Source: JASHPR01 sp963778075 (GTDB lineage: Bacteria > Actinomycetota > Actinomycetes > Streptosporangiales > Streptosporangiaceae). From it: a stretch of DNA of 64,000 nt. Positions 52,443-61,893 of the stretch are shown piece after piece. Where the stretch lies: assembly GCA_963778075.1 (NCBI GenBank), contig CAVZTJ010000011.1, positions 186,001 through 250,000 of the forward strand. The letters are read 5' to 3'. The notes under the pieces are model-generated. The model was not told where the DNA came from and searched no databases. It was given only the letters and a program-made list of their open reading frames with translations. Numbering within the stretch: position 1 is the first letter of the stretch; each line of letters opens with the position of its first letter. The translations under genes and the position numbers were made by a program.

Positions 52443-52981
52443 GTGGCGCAGAACCGGGCAATCGTTTTACCTTGCCCTCCGGATCCGGCGCATGTCGGGG
52501 TGACCACCTATGACGCGAAGGACCCGGACACCTCCTTCCCGCCGGTGCAGCCGATCCTTGCCGCCGGCCGGGGCGCCCAACGTCTTGCTGATCCTGCTCG
52601 ACGACGTGGGGTTCGGGGCGTCCAGCGCGTTCGGCGGGCCGTGCCGCACCCCGGCGACGGAGCGGCTGGCCGCCGGTCCGCGTCGAGTTCGGCTACACAG
52701 ACGCCCACGCCCTCGGCGGCCCGGCCGCCCTGGCCTTGTACGTGGACGCCGAGCCTGCCGGCACCGGCCAGCTGGAGCGGACCACCCCGCTGATCTTCTC
52801 CTACGACGAGACCACCGACGTGGGACGCGACAGCGGTTCGGCGGTCAGCGAGGACTACGACGCGGACGGCAACGAGTTCCCCGGCGTCATCAACTGGGTC
52901 CAGATCGAGACCGGCAAGGCGGACAACCGGCACCTCATCTCGCCCGAGGACCAATGGCGGGTCGCCATGGCCCGAAAGTGA
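52443..52981 (+). pseudogene. Arylsulfatase, large internal deletion
   Basis: The two ends of a sulfatase are joined. The front reads TTYDAKDPDTSFPPVQP and, after a frameshift, PAGAPNVLLILLDDVGFGASS with the metal-binding Asp pair. Near 52672 it jumps to the end of the enzyme in another frame: RVEFGYTDAHALGG, ETTDVGRDSGSAVSEDY, and HLISPEDQWRVAMARK before TGA. The catalytic C/S-x-P-x-R motif and the whole middle are gone (family proteins are about 750-800 residues). Not functional. This is a second deletion fusion in the window. Confidence 0.85.
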
Positions 52982-52994
52982 CCCGGCTACCTCG

Positions 52995-53945
52995 CTACGG
53001 AATGAGGATGATCTTGCCATGGGTGTGGCCAGTGGCCAGCGCGCGGTTCGCAGCGGCGGCCTCGGCCAGCGGATAGGCCGCCGCGACCACCACGCGCAGC
53101 TTCCCGTCCTCGGCAAGCCGCACGAGTTGCAGGCGGGCTTGGTCCCGGATCTCGGTTCCCGGGTCGGCGCCCGGGGCGCCGCCGATGACCTTGATGCCCT
53201 CGGCGAAGGCCCGCGGGCTTGCGACGGCGGTGACGATGCGGTCGCGGTCCGGAACGACGGCCAGGGATGTGTCGAGGGCCTCGTCGCCGCCAACAGAGTC
53301 GAAGGCTGCGTCGACTCCTCCGGGCGCCAGGGCGCGGATGCGTTCTTCGAGCCCGGGGCCGTAGGTCACGGGCTCGGCGCCGAACTCGCGCAGCAAGGCG
53401 TGGCCGCCTTCACTCGCCGTTCCGATGACCCGCGCGCCCGCGTCGGCCGCCAGCTGAACGGCCATCAGGCCGACGCCGCCAGCGGCGCCGTGGATCACGA
53501 CCGTGTCGCCCGCACCGGCCCGGATGACGGCGAGGCCGTGCACGGCGGTCGTGCCAGTCAGCATCATCCCGCTGGCCTGCTCAAACGACAGCGTCGTGGG
53601 CTTGGGGACCACGGCCGAGGCGGGCACCACGATCTCGCCCGCGTATCCGCCGGCGATCCGGAACGCGACGACCTCGTCGCCAACTCCGATGGCCCCGGCC
53701 AGCCCTTCCGCGCCGTCGGCCACCTCGGTCACCACGCCGGCGACTTCCCGGCCCGGGTGAATCGGCAGGCTGTCCGGATTGTGCCCCATCATCCCGCTGT
53801 ACTGCTTGTAGTCGATCGGATTCGTGCCGGCCGCCCGCACCTCGATCAGCACCTCGCCGGGGTGCGGCTGGCGGACCGGCATGTCGATCACCGACAGGAC
53901 CTCGGGGCCGCCGAAGGCGGTCGCGACCACTGCTTTCGTCGCCAT
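52995..53945 (-). CDS. NADP-dependent quinone oxidoreductase-like protein (MDR superfamily)
   Basis: 316 residues, ATG start at 53945 behind GGAG. Zinc-free medium-chain dehydrogenase/reductase of the quinone oxidoreductase type: HPGEVLIEVRAAGTNPIDYK, HPGREVAGVVTEV, and nucleotide site VVIHGAAGGVGLMAVQLA. The expected zinc Cys residues are absent. It reduces a quinone or enone with NADPH. Convergent with the sulfatase remnant, followed by another dehydrogenase gene. Confidence 0.88.
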   Translation of the reverse strand: MATKAVVATAFGGPEVLSVIDMPVRQPHPGEVLIEVRAAGTNPIDYKQYSGMMGHNPDSLPIHPGREVAGVVTEVADGAEGLAGAIGVGDEVVAFRIAGGYAGEIVVPASAVVPKPTTLSFEQASGMMLTGTTAVHGLAVIRAGAGDTVVIHGAAGGVGLMAVQLAADAGARVIGTASEGGHALLREFGAEPVTYGPGLEERIRALAPGGVDAAFDSVGGDEALDTSLAVVPDRDRIVTAVASPRAFAEGIKVIGGAPGADPGTEIRDQARLQLVRLAEDGKLRVVVAAAYPLAEAAAANRALATGHTHGKIILIP

Positions 53946-54026
53946 GGAGCACTCCATCGCCGATTTGCTGAACGGGCTTGCCGACTCGGCCGCCAGTTTC
54001 TCACGCCGGCCGGGCGGCCGGCTCCG

Positions 54027-55127
54027 CTAGAACGCGAGGACGATCCGGATCGTGCCCGGGTCGGGCATCCGCGCGAAGCCGTCGTTGATGCGCGCGAACG
54101 GCAGCTCGGCGGTGATCATGGCATCGAGGTCGAGGCGGCCGGCCAGGTAGTGGTCGGTGTACACCTCAACGTCGCTGAGAAACCTGCTGGCACCCATGTA
54201 GGCGCCCCGCAGCACACGGTCGCCGTAGACCAGGGCGTCCGCGGAGATGCTGAGCCGCTCGCCCTCGGGCATGAGCCCCAGGATGGTGGCCGTGCCGCCC
54301 GGCGCGAGGACGTCGAAGGCCAGCTCCGCGGTTGCTGCCCGGCCGACGGCCTCGATCGAGTGGCTGCACCCGCCAGGCAGGAGCTCATGCAGCCTGCCCA
54401 GGGTCGTCGCCGGGTCTGCGTCGGCGAGCACGGCATCGGAGGCGCCGAATCTGCGGGCGATGGGGAGCTTGCCCGCGGCCGCGTCTACGGCCACGATCCT
54501 GCGGGCACCCGCGAGCCTGGCGCCCTGGATCGCGGCGATCCCCACACCGCCGCAGCCGATGACGGCGACTGTGTCCTCCGCAGTGATCTTCGCACCGTGC
54601 AGCGCCGCGCCGACGCCGGTGCTGACACAGCAGCCGAGGAGGCACGCCACGGCCGGATCGAGGCCCGGGGGGAGTTTCGCGAGTGAGCGCTCGCTGACCA
54701 GGAAGGCTTCGGCGAACCCGCCGAGGTCGCCAAGCACGGTTATCTCGTCGCCCTGGCTGGTGAGCAGCTTCGGCCGCTCCCTGCGACGGGTCTGCTCCAC
54801 CCTCGCGCACTGGGTGGGGCGCCCGCGCAAGCAGGCCGGGCAGAGGCCGCACGAGGGCGTGATCGTGGCCACCACCCGGTCACCAGGGGCCACGTTCGTG
54901 ACCGCCGCCCCGAGTCTCTGCACGGTGCCAGCGACCTCGTGGCCGAGGACGGCGGGGGTGGCGATGCGGAGCGCACCATTGAGGTAGTGCAGGTCGCTGT
55001 GGCAAAGCCCCACCCGTTCGGTGCGCACCACCACCTCGTGAGCCGCGGGCTCGTCGAGCAGAACCTCGGCAAGCTCGAGAGGCTTGCCCGGCTCGCACAG
55101 CAACGCCGCCGTGATCGGTGTCCGCAC
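54027..55127 (-). CDS. Zinc-dependent alcohol dehydrogenase
   Basis: 366 residues; I chose the GTG at 55127 because GGGAGG sits before it, 18 bases inside a longer frame. Catalytic zinc site GLCHSDLHYL and GHEVAGTV; structural zinc with four Cys in CGLCPACLRGRPTQC; Rossmann VAVIGCGGVGIAAIQGA. Related to class III and NDMA-type alcohol dehydrogenases of actinomycetes. It is divergent from the glutamine-synthetase-like gene, with dyad elements in between, so it may belong to the same amine pathway. Confidence 0.9.
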   Translation of the reverse strand: MRTPITAALLCEPGKPLELAEVLLDEPAAHEVVVRTERVGLCHSDLHYLNGALRIATPAVLGHEVAGTVQRLGAAVTNVAPGDRVVATITPSCGLCPACLRGRPTQCARVEQTRRRERPKLLTSQGDEITVLGDLGGFAEAFLVSERSLAKLPPGLDPAVACLLGCCVSTGVGAALHGAKITAEDTVAVIGCGGVGIAAIQGARLAGARRIVAVDAAAGKLPIARRFGASDAVLADADPATTLGRLHELLPGGCSHSIEAVGRAATAELAFDVLAPGGTATILGLMPEGERLSISADALVYGDRVLRGAYMGASRFLSDVEVYTDHYLAGRLDLDAMITAELPFARINDGFARMPDPGTIRIVLAF

Positions 55128-55142
55128 CCAGCCTCCCAGTAA

Positions 55143-55158
55143 CACGTGATTCCACGTG
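55143..55158. promoter_or_regulatory. Double CACGTG element
   Basis: Two CACGTG hexamers lie 10 bases apart in the divergent gap between the alcohol dehydrogenase and the ligase gene, about one helical turn, so a dimeric regulator could bind both. The whole segment is also an inverted repeat around ATTC. Confidence 0.45.
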
Positions 55159-55213
55159 CGCGATCTGCTTCGCTATGCTCAGCCGCCGTCTCGGGCCGGG
55201 GCAATGTTCGCCG

Positions 55214-55241
55214 TGCACACGAAGGCCGGACACGGTGTGCA
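55214..55241. promoter_or_regulatory. Inverted repeat before the ligase gene
   Basis: TGCACAC and GTGTGCA, separated by 14 bases, about 70 bases before the start of the glutamine-synthetase-like gene. A plausible second site for the same regulator. Confidence 0.35.
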
Positions 55242-55313
55242 ACGGGGCCACAGACGTCTGCTTGCCCCGCGCCTAGCATCGAGGGACATCTTTGACCCGA
55301 TGCGAGGCAGCCC

Positions 55314-56699
55314 GTGGCCCGTTCCAGCCAGCCCGTTGTTGCGGATGCCGACGGCCTGCAGCGCTTCATCGAGCAGCACAACATCACGACGTTCAAGGCC
55401 GGTGCCGTGGACATCGACGGCGTCTGGCGGGGCAAGCGCATCGCGGCGCCGTATTTCGCCGACGCCGTATGGCGCAAGGGCACGAACATCTGCAACATCC
55501 TGTTCGGCTGGGATCTGCACGACGTCCCGATCCCCGGGCTGACCTACACCGGCTGGCAGACCGCCTATCCCGACGTCGTGCTGGTCCCCGACCTGTCGAC
55601 CCTGGCCATCGTTCCCTGGGAACCGGGCACCGCGTCGGTAATCTGCGACGTGCACGAACTCGGCGGGGCGCCGCTGCCGCTGTCGCCCCGCGCTCTGCTT
55701 CACCGGGTCGCCGAGCAGGCGGCCGAGGCCGGGTACCAGGCGATGTGCGGCTATGAGTTCGAGTTCTACGTGCTCCGCGGCACCGCCGAGGAACTCGCCT
55801 CCCGCGGCTTCCGCGACCTTGCCCCGCTCACCCACGGGAACCACACGTACAGCCTGTACCGGGACGCCGGGTCGGAGTACATCATCGGCGACATCCGCAA
55901 GCATCTCGCGGCCTACCGCATCGACATCGAGGCCAGCAACAGCGAGCACGGCCCCGGCCAGTTCGAGGTCAACTTCCGCTACGCCGCCGCACTGCAGGCG
56001 GCGGACCAGGCGATGATGTTGAAGCACTCGGTCAAGGAGATCGCCGCCAGCCACGGCTGCACCGCCTCGTTCATCGCGAAGCTCTCCCCCGAGTGGGCCG
56101 GGTCCTCGGCGCATCTGCACCAGAGCCTGCATGGCCTGGATGGGTCTGCGGCATTTGCGAACTCCGGCGATCCGGCCAGGCTCAGCGCTACCGGCGAGGC
56201 CTACCTGGCCGGCGTCCTCGACCTGGCCAAGGACTTCACCGCGCTCTACCTGCCGACGATCAACTCCTACAAGCGGACCGAGGGCGGCTCCTGGGCAGGG
56301 TCGAGCGTCACCTGGGGCACCGACAACCGGACCGTCGCGGTGCGTGCCATTCCGAGCTCCGGGCCGGCCGCACGGATCGAGAACCGGGTCGCCGGCGCCG
56401 ACGCGAACCCGTACCTGGTCATCGCGGGCAACCTCGCCGCCGGCCTGCACGGCATCCGCAAGGGTCTTGCCCCGCCGCCGGCGATCACCGGGAACGCCTA
56501 CGAGCAGGTTGACGACCGGACCGCGCTGCCCGCCAGCCTCGAAGCAGCCGCGGCGGCACTGGCGGGCAGCACGACCGCGCGCACGCTCCTCGGCGACGCC
56601 TTCGTCGACCATTTCGCGGCCACCCGGAGGTGGGAAGTGGACCAGTCCCGCTCGGCGGTCACGGACTGGGAGATCGCACGTTATCTCGAGCACATCTGA
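55314..56699 (+). CDS. Glutamine-synthetase-family gamma-glutamyl-amine ligase
   Basis: 461 residues, GTG start behind GAGGC. GS-I-like fold: N-terminal beta domain, then YEFEFYVL (metal-binding Glu), GQFEVNFRYA, GSSAHLHQSL (ammonia/substrate region), RIENRVAGADANPYLVIAG. Such non-assimilatory members attach glutamate to polyamines, ethanolamine, anilines or cyclic amines. A P450 gene follows 11 bases later and a GAF/PucR regulator after that, a grouping that recalls cyclic-amine degradation gene sets in mycobacteria. Probably amine catabolism, not nitrogen assimilation. Confidence 0.9.
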   Translation: MARSSQPVVADADGLQRFIEQHNITTFKAGAVDIDGVWRGKRIAAPYFADAVWRKGTNICNILFGWDLHDVPIPGLTYTGWQTAYPDVVLVPDLSTLAIVPWEPGTASVICDVHELGGAPLPLSPRALLHRVAEQAAEAGYQAMCGYEFEFYVLRGTAEELASRGFRDLAPLTHGNHTYSLYRDAGSEYIIGDIRKHLAAYRIDIEASNSEHGPGQFEVNFRYAAALQAADQAMMLKHSVKEIAASHGCTASFIAKLSPEWAGSSAHLHQSLHGLDGSAAFANSGDPARLSATGEAYLAGVLDLAKDFTALYLPTINSYKRTEGGSWAGSSVTWGTDNRTVAVRAIPSSGPAARIENRVAGADANPYLVIAGNLAAGLHGIRKGLAPPPAITGNAYEQVDDRTALPASLEAAAAALAGSTTARTLLGDAFVDHFAATRRWEVDQSRSAVTDWEIARYLEHI

Positions 56700-56710
56700 G
56701 ACGGGGACCC

Positions 56711-57877
56711 ATGACCAACGACCGCGCGGTGGAGACCGGGTTCGACTTCCACGGCGACGCCCTCGACGACATCTTCTCGACGTACTCGCGGCTTCGCGGC
56801 AGGTGCCCGGTCGGGCGCAGTGAGAAGCACGACGGGTTCTGGTACCTCACCAAGAACCAGGACATCTTCGCCGCCGAGCAGGACCCGGGCACGTTCGGGG
56901 TCGCCCCGTCGATGCTGCTGCCGGACCTGGGGACAGACTTCCCGCTGATCCCTATCGACGTCGACCCGCCGGACCACGCCCGGTACCGGCGGATCCTGCT
57001 CCCGCTGTTCTCGCCCAGGGCGGTCGCCCGGCTCGAGGACGGGATGCGGCGCACCTCCCGCGAGCTCCTGCGGCAGGTGACCGAGCAGGAGGTCGCGGAC
57101 GTATCGGCTCTGTACGCGCGGCCGATGCCCACGATCGTGTTCAGCAGGCTCGCGGGCTTCCCCGAGAAGGACTGGCCAAAGTTCGACGCGTGGGTGGACG
57201 ACATCATCTACGAGCGGACGGTCGACCCGGCGCGGGCACACGCGGCCGCCGGAGAGCTGGTGGACTACTTTGACCGGCTGCTCCAGGAGCGCTGTGACGA
57301 CATGGGCCCTGATGACCTGATCAGCCAGCTCTACCGGGCCCGGATCGACGGCAGGCCGCTGGCCCACAGCGAGCTCGTCTCCTACTGCTACCTGCTGTTC
57401 GCCGCCGGTCTCGACACCACGGCGTGGGCGATCCGGTCCAGCCTGTGGTACCTGGCCCGCAATCCCGAAGATCAGGAACGGCTGCGGCGTCAGCCGGAGC
57501 TCATCCCGGTGGCTGCCGAGGAATTCCTGCGGACGATGTCGCCGGTGCAGGCGATGGCCAGGACCTGCCGGGCGGACACCGAGGTCCGCGGACAGCAGAT
57601 CAAAGCCGGCGACCGGGTCGTCCTGGTGTTCGGCGCAGGCAACCGCGACCCGGACAGCTTCGAGAACCCCGACGACGTCCAGATCAGCCGGGAGTCCAAC
57701 CGTCATCTCGCGTTCGGCGCGGGCATCCACCGCTGCCTCGGCTCCCATCTCGGCCGCCGGGAGCTCGTCGTAGCGCTCCAGGAATTCATCTGCGGCGTGC
57801 CCGCGTTCAGCCACGCCCAGCCCGGCGAGAAGTGGCACGGGATCGGCCGGCTCACGCTGCAGCTGGCCAGGAGCTGA
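56711..57877 (+). CDS. Cytochrome P450
   Basis: 388 residues, ATG start. P450 features: I-helix FAAGLDTTAWAI, K-helix EEFLRT (ExxR), PERF-like region, and heme-binding FGAGIHRCLGSHL with the axial Cys. Soluble class, needing a ferredoxin and reductase, neither of which is adjacent. As part of the amine operon it may hydroxylate the amine before or after glutamylation. Substrate is inference. Confidence 0.92.
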   Translation: MTNDRAVETGFDFHGDALDDIFSTYSRLRGRCPVGRSEKHDGFWYLTKNQDIFAAEQDPGTFGVAPSMLLPDLGTDFPLIPIDVDPPDHARYRRILLPLFSPRAVARLEDGMRRTSRELLRQVTEQEVADVSALYARPMPTIVFSRLAGFPEKDWPKFDAWVDDIIYERTVDPARAHAAAGELVDYFDRLLQERCDDMGPDDLISQLYRARIDGRPLAHSELVSYCYLLFAAGLDTTAWAIRSSLWYLARNPEDQERLRRQPELIPVAAEEFLRTMSPVQAMARTCRADTEVRGQQIKAGDRVVLVFGAGNRDPDSFENPDDVQISRESNRHLAFGAGIHRCLGSHLGRRELVVALQEFICGVPAFSHAQPGEKWHGIGRLTLQLARS

Positions 57878-57921
57878 CCGTCCGATAGCTCCGACCTGCG
57901 CTGCCGTCTAACGTATCGATC

Positions 57922-59694
57922 ATGTGGCAACCGGAGGAACGGGCCAGCAGCGACCTCGCCACCCTGCGGGAGTCGCTGGTGTTCGCGGAACGGCGAGCCG
58001 CCACGCTTGCCGAGCTGACGGCGCTCATGAGCGAGGGGAGGGACCCGCTCGCCCTGGCTCAGCGGTCGGTCGAACTCACCGCCCGGGCGACCAGGGCGGC
58101 CGGTGCCTTCGTCTACCTCTGGGACCGGGACGCGGAACGCCTCGTCCTGCAGGTGGGAACCGAGGGCTGGCAGCGCGCCCAGCTGGGCAGGATCCAGCTC
58201 CGCATGGGAGAGGGGATCACCGGCTGGTCCGCTCTCATGCGGCAGACCGTCGTCATCCCCAAGGACCATCTCAAAGACCCGCGGTCACGGCCGTTCCCGG
58301 AGCTCCACGAATCCTCGTTCAAGTCGATGATCGCCGTCCCGATCGTGGCACCGGGCGAAGAGATCCTGGGGGTGTTCTCCCTCTACGCACCCACCGAGGA
58401 CGCCTTCACCAGCCCAGACGTGAACCTCGCCAGTGAGGTCGGCTCACTTCTGGCCAGCGGCCTGATCCAGGCCGAGACCGTCAACCAGCTGCGGATCCAG
58501 TCAGCCGCCGCCCGTTTCCTCCGCGACCTGCCCGACGAGGCGTGGGGCTCCCTGCGCCAGTGCCTGCACAGCATGGCCCGCCAGTGCGCCCTGCACCTCG
58601 AAGCCGATGTCTGCATGATCGAGCTGGCCACCGACCGGGCGCACCCGCACGGCGCGGCGACCGCGATCGTCACGACCCAGCGATTCCGTGACGAGCAGGG
58701 AGCGGGAGTACCGGATGAGGACCTGGACCGCGGCTGTCTGGCACAGCTGCTCGAGCCGCTCAGCATGCAGCGGCTCCGCATCCCGCTGGCCGCCGCGGCA
58801 CCGATCGGCGCAGTGACGTGCTACCGGCTGCGCCAGTTCACGTCAGAAGACGAGCTGCTCCTCGAGGCGATCGGAACCCAGGCGGCCGCGGGAGTGCTAT
58901 CGCTGTCCGGGACCGAGCGCACCCGGCCTGCCGTGAGCGAGCTGCTGTCGGCCCCCGGCCCGGCGGCGACGCAGCGGCTGCTCCGCCGGCACGGGTGGCA
59001 GCGGCAGCCCGCATCGGCCATCGTGCTCCGCATCCACCCAGCCTCCGCCGGCGAAGCGGCGGATCAGGACGACGACCGGGTGCGAGCCGCCCTCGTGGAT
59101 GTGTTCGGCGCGGACAACCGGAACTTCCTGCTCCTCGGGGGACATGGCCACTACCTCGCGCTGGCGGAGGGCGAGCCAGCATTCCGGGAACCGCTCATCC
59201 AGCGCATCGGCGACCTGGGACGGCGGCCCCGGATGAGGCTGACAGCGGGCATCGGCCCCGCGGCCAGCGCTCCCGAGCAGGCGCACGCCGCCATCCAGCA
59301 GGCCCTCGTCGCCTCGCAGTGGGCAGAACTGGCTGCCTCGGGCGGCAGCGCGGTCGTGCGATACGAGGACGTGGCCCACCTCCGCCAGCTGCCGGGCAGA
59401 GCGCTGGAGATGTCGGCGCCCCTCAAGACGATCCTCGACGCGCTGGGCGCGGTCGTACGGTATGACCTCGACAATGGGACCGACCTGGCCCAGACGCTCG
59501 ACGCGCTGCTGGCCAACGGCGGCTCGGTTACCAGGACGTCATCCGAGCTGTTCATCCACCGGAACACGCTGCGCCAGCGGATTCAGCGGATAGAGGAGCT
59601 CATCGGGCAGTCTCCCGAGCACTTCGAGGACGCGGTCATCGCCGGGCTGGCCGCCCGCCTCGTCAACCGCGCCAGAAAGCAGCCGCGCGGGTAG
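57922..59694 (+). CDS. GAF-domain regulator with PucR C-terminal helix-turn-helix
   Basis: 590 residues. First GAF near ~30-185 (GRIQLRMGEGITGWSALMRQ, then VPIVAPGEEILGVFSLYAP), a second sensory region near ~200-320, a linker, and a C-terminal PucR/HTH_30 domain at ~520-580 (DNGTDLAQTLDALLANGGSV, then SSELFIHRNTLRQRIQRIEE). Actinomycete proteins of this type activate catabolic operons. It lies directly after the ligase and P450 genes and most likely controls them; the dyads at 55143 and 55214 are candidate sites. Confidence 0.88.
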   Translation: MWQPEERASSDLATLRESLVFAERRAATLAELTALMSEGRDPLALAQRSVELTARATRAAGAFVYLWDRDAERLVLQVGTEGWQRAQLGRIQLRMGEGITGWSALMRQTVVIPKDHLKDPRSRPFPELHESSFKSMIAVPIVAPGEEILGVFSLYAPTEDAFTSPDVNLASEVGSLLASGLIQAETVNQLRIQSAAARFLRDLPDEAWGSLRQCLHSMARQCALHLEADVCMIELATDRAHPHGAATAIVTTQRFRDEQGAGVPDEDLDRGCLAQLLEPLSMQRLRIPLAAAAPIGAVTCYRLRQFTSEDELLLEAIGTQAAAGVLSLSGTERTRPAVSELLSAPGPAATQRLLRRHGWQRQPASAIVLRIHPASAGEAADQDDDRVRAALVDVFGADNRNFLLLGGHGHYLALAEGEPAFREPLIQRIGDLGRRPRMRLTAGIGPAASAPEQAHAAIQQALVASQWAELAASGGSAVVRYEDVAHLRQLPGRALEMSAPLKTILDALGAVVRYDLDNGTDLAQTLDALLANGGSVTRTSSELFIHRNTLRQRIQRIEELIGQSPEHFEDAVIAGLAARLVNRARKQPRG

Positions 59695-59697
59695 GCG

Positions 59698-60444
59698 CTA
59701 GCCGGCGAGTTCCACAGCCACGCCGAGGCGCTTGGCCAGCAGGTGCGCACGGTCGCGCTCCTGAGCGCTGAAAGCACCCGACGTGCGGGTGAAACCGACG
59801 TGGTGCAGCGCGCCGCCGAGCGGCAGGCCATCCTGGCGCACCAGCCGGATCCGCTTGCCCCCGGGCCAGGTCAGCTCGGTGCCCCCGGCGGTCCCGGTGC
59901 TGGCCGCATCGAGCTGGCCACCCAGGAGGTCACGCAGCAGCCGCACCGCGCGGTCAAGGTCGCTGACGTGATGCTCGATCAGGTCGAACCGCGCTGGCGG
60001 TCCTGGCTCGGCCAGCTCCCGCGGCGGCGGAGCCGCCGGCGGCGGGCCATGCTGCTCGGCGATCTGGATCACGATGCCATGAGCGGCGCGCGGGTGCAGA
60101 AAGGCCTCCCGCCAGTCCGGGTTGGCCAGGTCGACGCCGACAGGCTCGATGCCGAACGCCCGGATCCGGGCCAGCGTCCCGCCAATGTCGGGCACCAGGA
60201 AGGTGAGGTGGTGCGGACCTGCGCCGTGCGCGGCGAGGAAACGCTCCAGGAAGGCCGCGTCCGGACCTCCCGTGGGCGTCAGCAGCTCAACTTTCGGCCC
60301 GGCGGCGAATTCGAGCTCGCCCCACCAGAAGCCGGGAGAGTCGTCGCCGAAGGCCCAGGTGCCACCGAGGACCCCGCTGAACAGGTCCCAGCCGTCGGTC
60401 AGCGCCGGGGTGGCAATGGCGAAGTGATCAAGGATGGCGGTCAT
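59698..60444 (-). CDS. VOC family protein (glyoxalase-like, two modules)
   Basis: 248 residues. Two VOC modules: one near 4-125 (LDHFAIATPALTDGWDLFSG, HHLTFLVPDIGGTLARIRAF) and one near 150-248 (DLIEHHVSDLDRAVRLLRDL, LGGALHHVGFTRT). Such proteins are dioxygenases, lyases or binding proteins. The metal-binding His and Glu positions are partly visible (EHH, GAGPHHLTF). The stop adjoins the regulator stop, so it is convergent. Function not resolved. Confidence 0.8.
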   Translation of the reverse strand: MTAILDHFAIATPALTDGWDLFSGVLGGTWAFGDDSPGFWWGELEFAAGPKVELLTPTGGPDAAFLERFLAAHGAGPHHLTFLVPDIGGTLARIRAFGIEPVGVDLANPDWREAFLHPRAAHGIVIQIAEQHGPPPAAPPPRELAEPGPPARFDLIEHHVSDLDRAVRLLRDLLGGQLDAASTGTAGGTELTWPGGKRIRLVRQDGLPLGGALHHVGFTRTSGAFSAQERDRAHLLAKRLGVAVELAG

Positions 60445-60573
60445 AGCTGCGTGTTCCTCACAGTGCAGGCAACGTGCACCATCGGAGTATTGTCCCGCTG
60501 GCCTCGGTCCCGCAGCCGCAGCGGGCCTCACCCGGCAGCGGGCGCATGAGGACACAGTCCTATTAACGGGTGT

Positions 60574-60579
60574 TTGACA
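60574..60579 (+). promoter_or_regulatory. -35-like TTGACA before the lipoprotein gene
   Basis: TTGACA lies 30 bases before the GTG at 60610. The downstream stretch AGGGATTTAAATACC is AT-rich but gives only an approximate -10 at a usable spacing. Confidence 0.35.
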
Positions 60580-60609
60580 TGACAAGAGGGATTTAAATAC
60601 CTTACGCGG

Positions 60610-61893
60610 GTGAAGATCCGCCGTCGGGCAGATCACGGTCGGCTGCGGTATCTCTGCGCCGCATTGGCGGTCACACTGGCCGTCGCCGTCGGCTCAACGT
60701 CGTGCGCCAGCACTACCGCACCGCCGCCGCGGAGGGCGCCGGCCCCCTCGGCCGCGCGGACCCGGCTGCCGCCCTCGGCCACGACTGTGCTCTCCGGGCC
60801 GCCGGAATTGATCGCCGCGGCCGCGGCGCAGACCTTCTTCGCTTCGGCCCCGGTGGTCGTTCTGGCCGACCCCGGCGATCGTGGCGCCCTAACGGCGGCC
60901 GCAGCCGACGCAGCGGGAGCGCACGCGCCGTTGCTGCTGACCGCGAGCGCAGGCCAGGTGCTGGTCAGCCGGGCGCTCCAGGCACTGATCCGTGCCCTGA
61001 AGCCGCGTGCCGTGCTCGCGGCTGGGGTGGCCGCCAGCGCGCTTGCACCCTCGCTGCCGGGGATCCGTGTTGTTACCGACCCGGCGATGCTGCCTCCCGC
61101 AATGGCTCCCCTGCGCCTCGGCCGGGTGGCCCTGCTCGTGCGCCATGGCTACTACGGTGCCGGGGCGGTCTCTGCGGTGAGCACGGCGCAGGCCGCCGGC
61201 GCGCGGGTGATCGGTGTCAGTGGCCACAACCCGCAGACCGACCCGGCGGCAATCGCCGCGCTGAGGGCCATGCGTCCCCGGCAGGTCGTGGCGATCGGCG
61301 CCGGGTTCGGGACCGCGGGAGGGCTGGGATCACGCGTCGCCGTCGCCGAGACCGGCATGCAGTTGCCCGGCGGCGGGCAGGTCCTGTTTCCCTGGCACCG
61401 CCTGGTCGCGCTGCACGGGCATCCCGGCACCCCTTCGCTCGGGGCACTCGGCCAGCAGGGCCTGCGGGCTAGCATCCAGCGTGCCCGCATGCTCGCTGCC
61501 GCGTACCGGCCGCTGAGCGCGGTGCCGGTGGTGCCTGCGTTCGAGATCATCGCCACCGTCGCCGAGGCATCTCCCGGGCCGGACGGCGATTACTCCTACC
61601 AGACGCCGCTGGCGCTGCTGCGCCCGTGGGTAAGGCGCGCGATCGCGGCGCGGATGTACGTGATCCTGGACCTGCAGGCCGGGCGTCGGGCTGCGGGCCG
61701 GCCGGCTCCGGTTCAAGGACCGGGACATGGGTCGGGACACCGCACGCAGCACACACTCGCCCTAGTCTACGGCCGGATCGTTAGAGCGGCTAACGATCGT
61801 CCAGTCCGCCCGGCGCTGGAGGCAACACGAAGGCCGAGGAGGCAGCTTGGCCTCCTCGGCCTTTGGTCAGGCGCCAAGGGGTTCAGGATGTAA
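60610..61893 (+). pseudogene. Cell-wall-binding-repeat type lipoprotein, C-terminally truncated
   Basis: GTG start, signal peptide and lipobox STSC (residues 1-32). The body matches actinomycete secreted proteins with cell-wall-binding repeats (AAAAQTFFASAPVVVLADPG, then RALKPRAVLAAGVAASAL, VALHGHPGTPSLGALGQQGL). Near 61670, after PWVRRAIAARMYVILDLQAG, the sense is lost; relatives continue with a longer catalytic or binding tail. The frame stays open across a hairpin terminator into msrA's end, which marks the tail as nonsense read-through. Probably a truncated, inactive gene, but the first ~350 residues could still fold. Confidence 0.55.
61830..61864. terminator. Strong hairpin terminator for msrBA
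   Basis: Perfect 14-base stem (AAGGCCGAGGAGGC with its complement) and a 6-base loop, followed by TT, 19 bases after the msrA stop on the minus strand. Its symmetric ends let it stop transcription from both sides. Confidence 0.8.
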
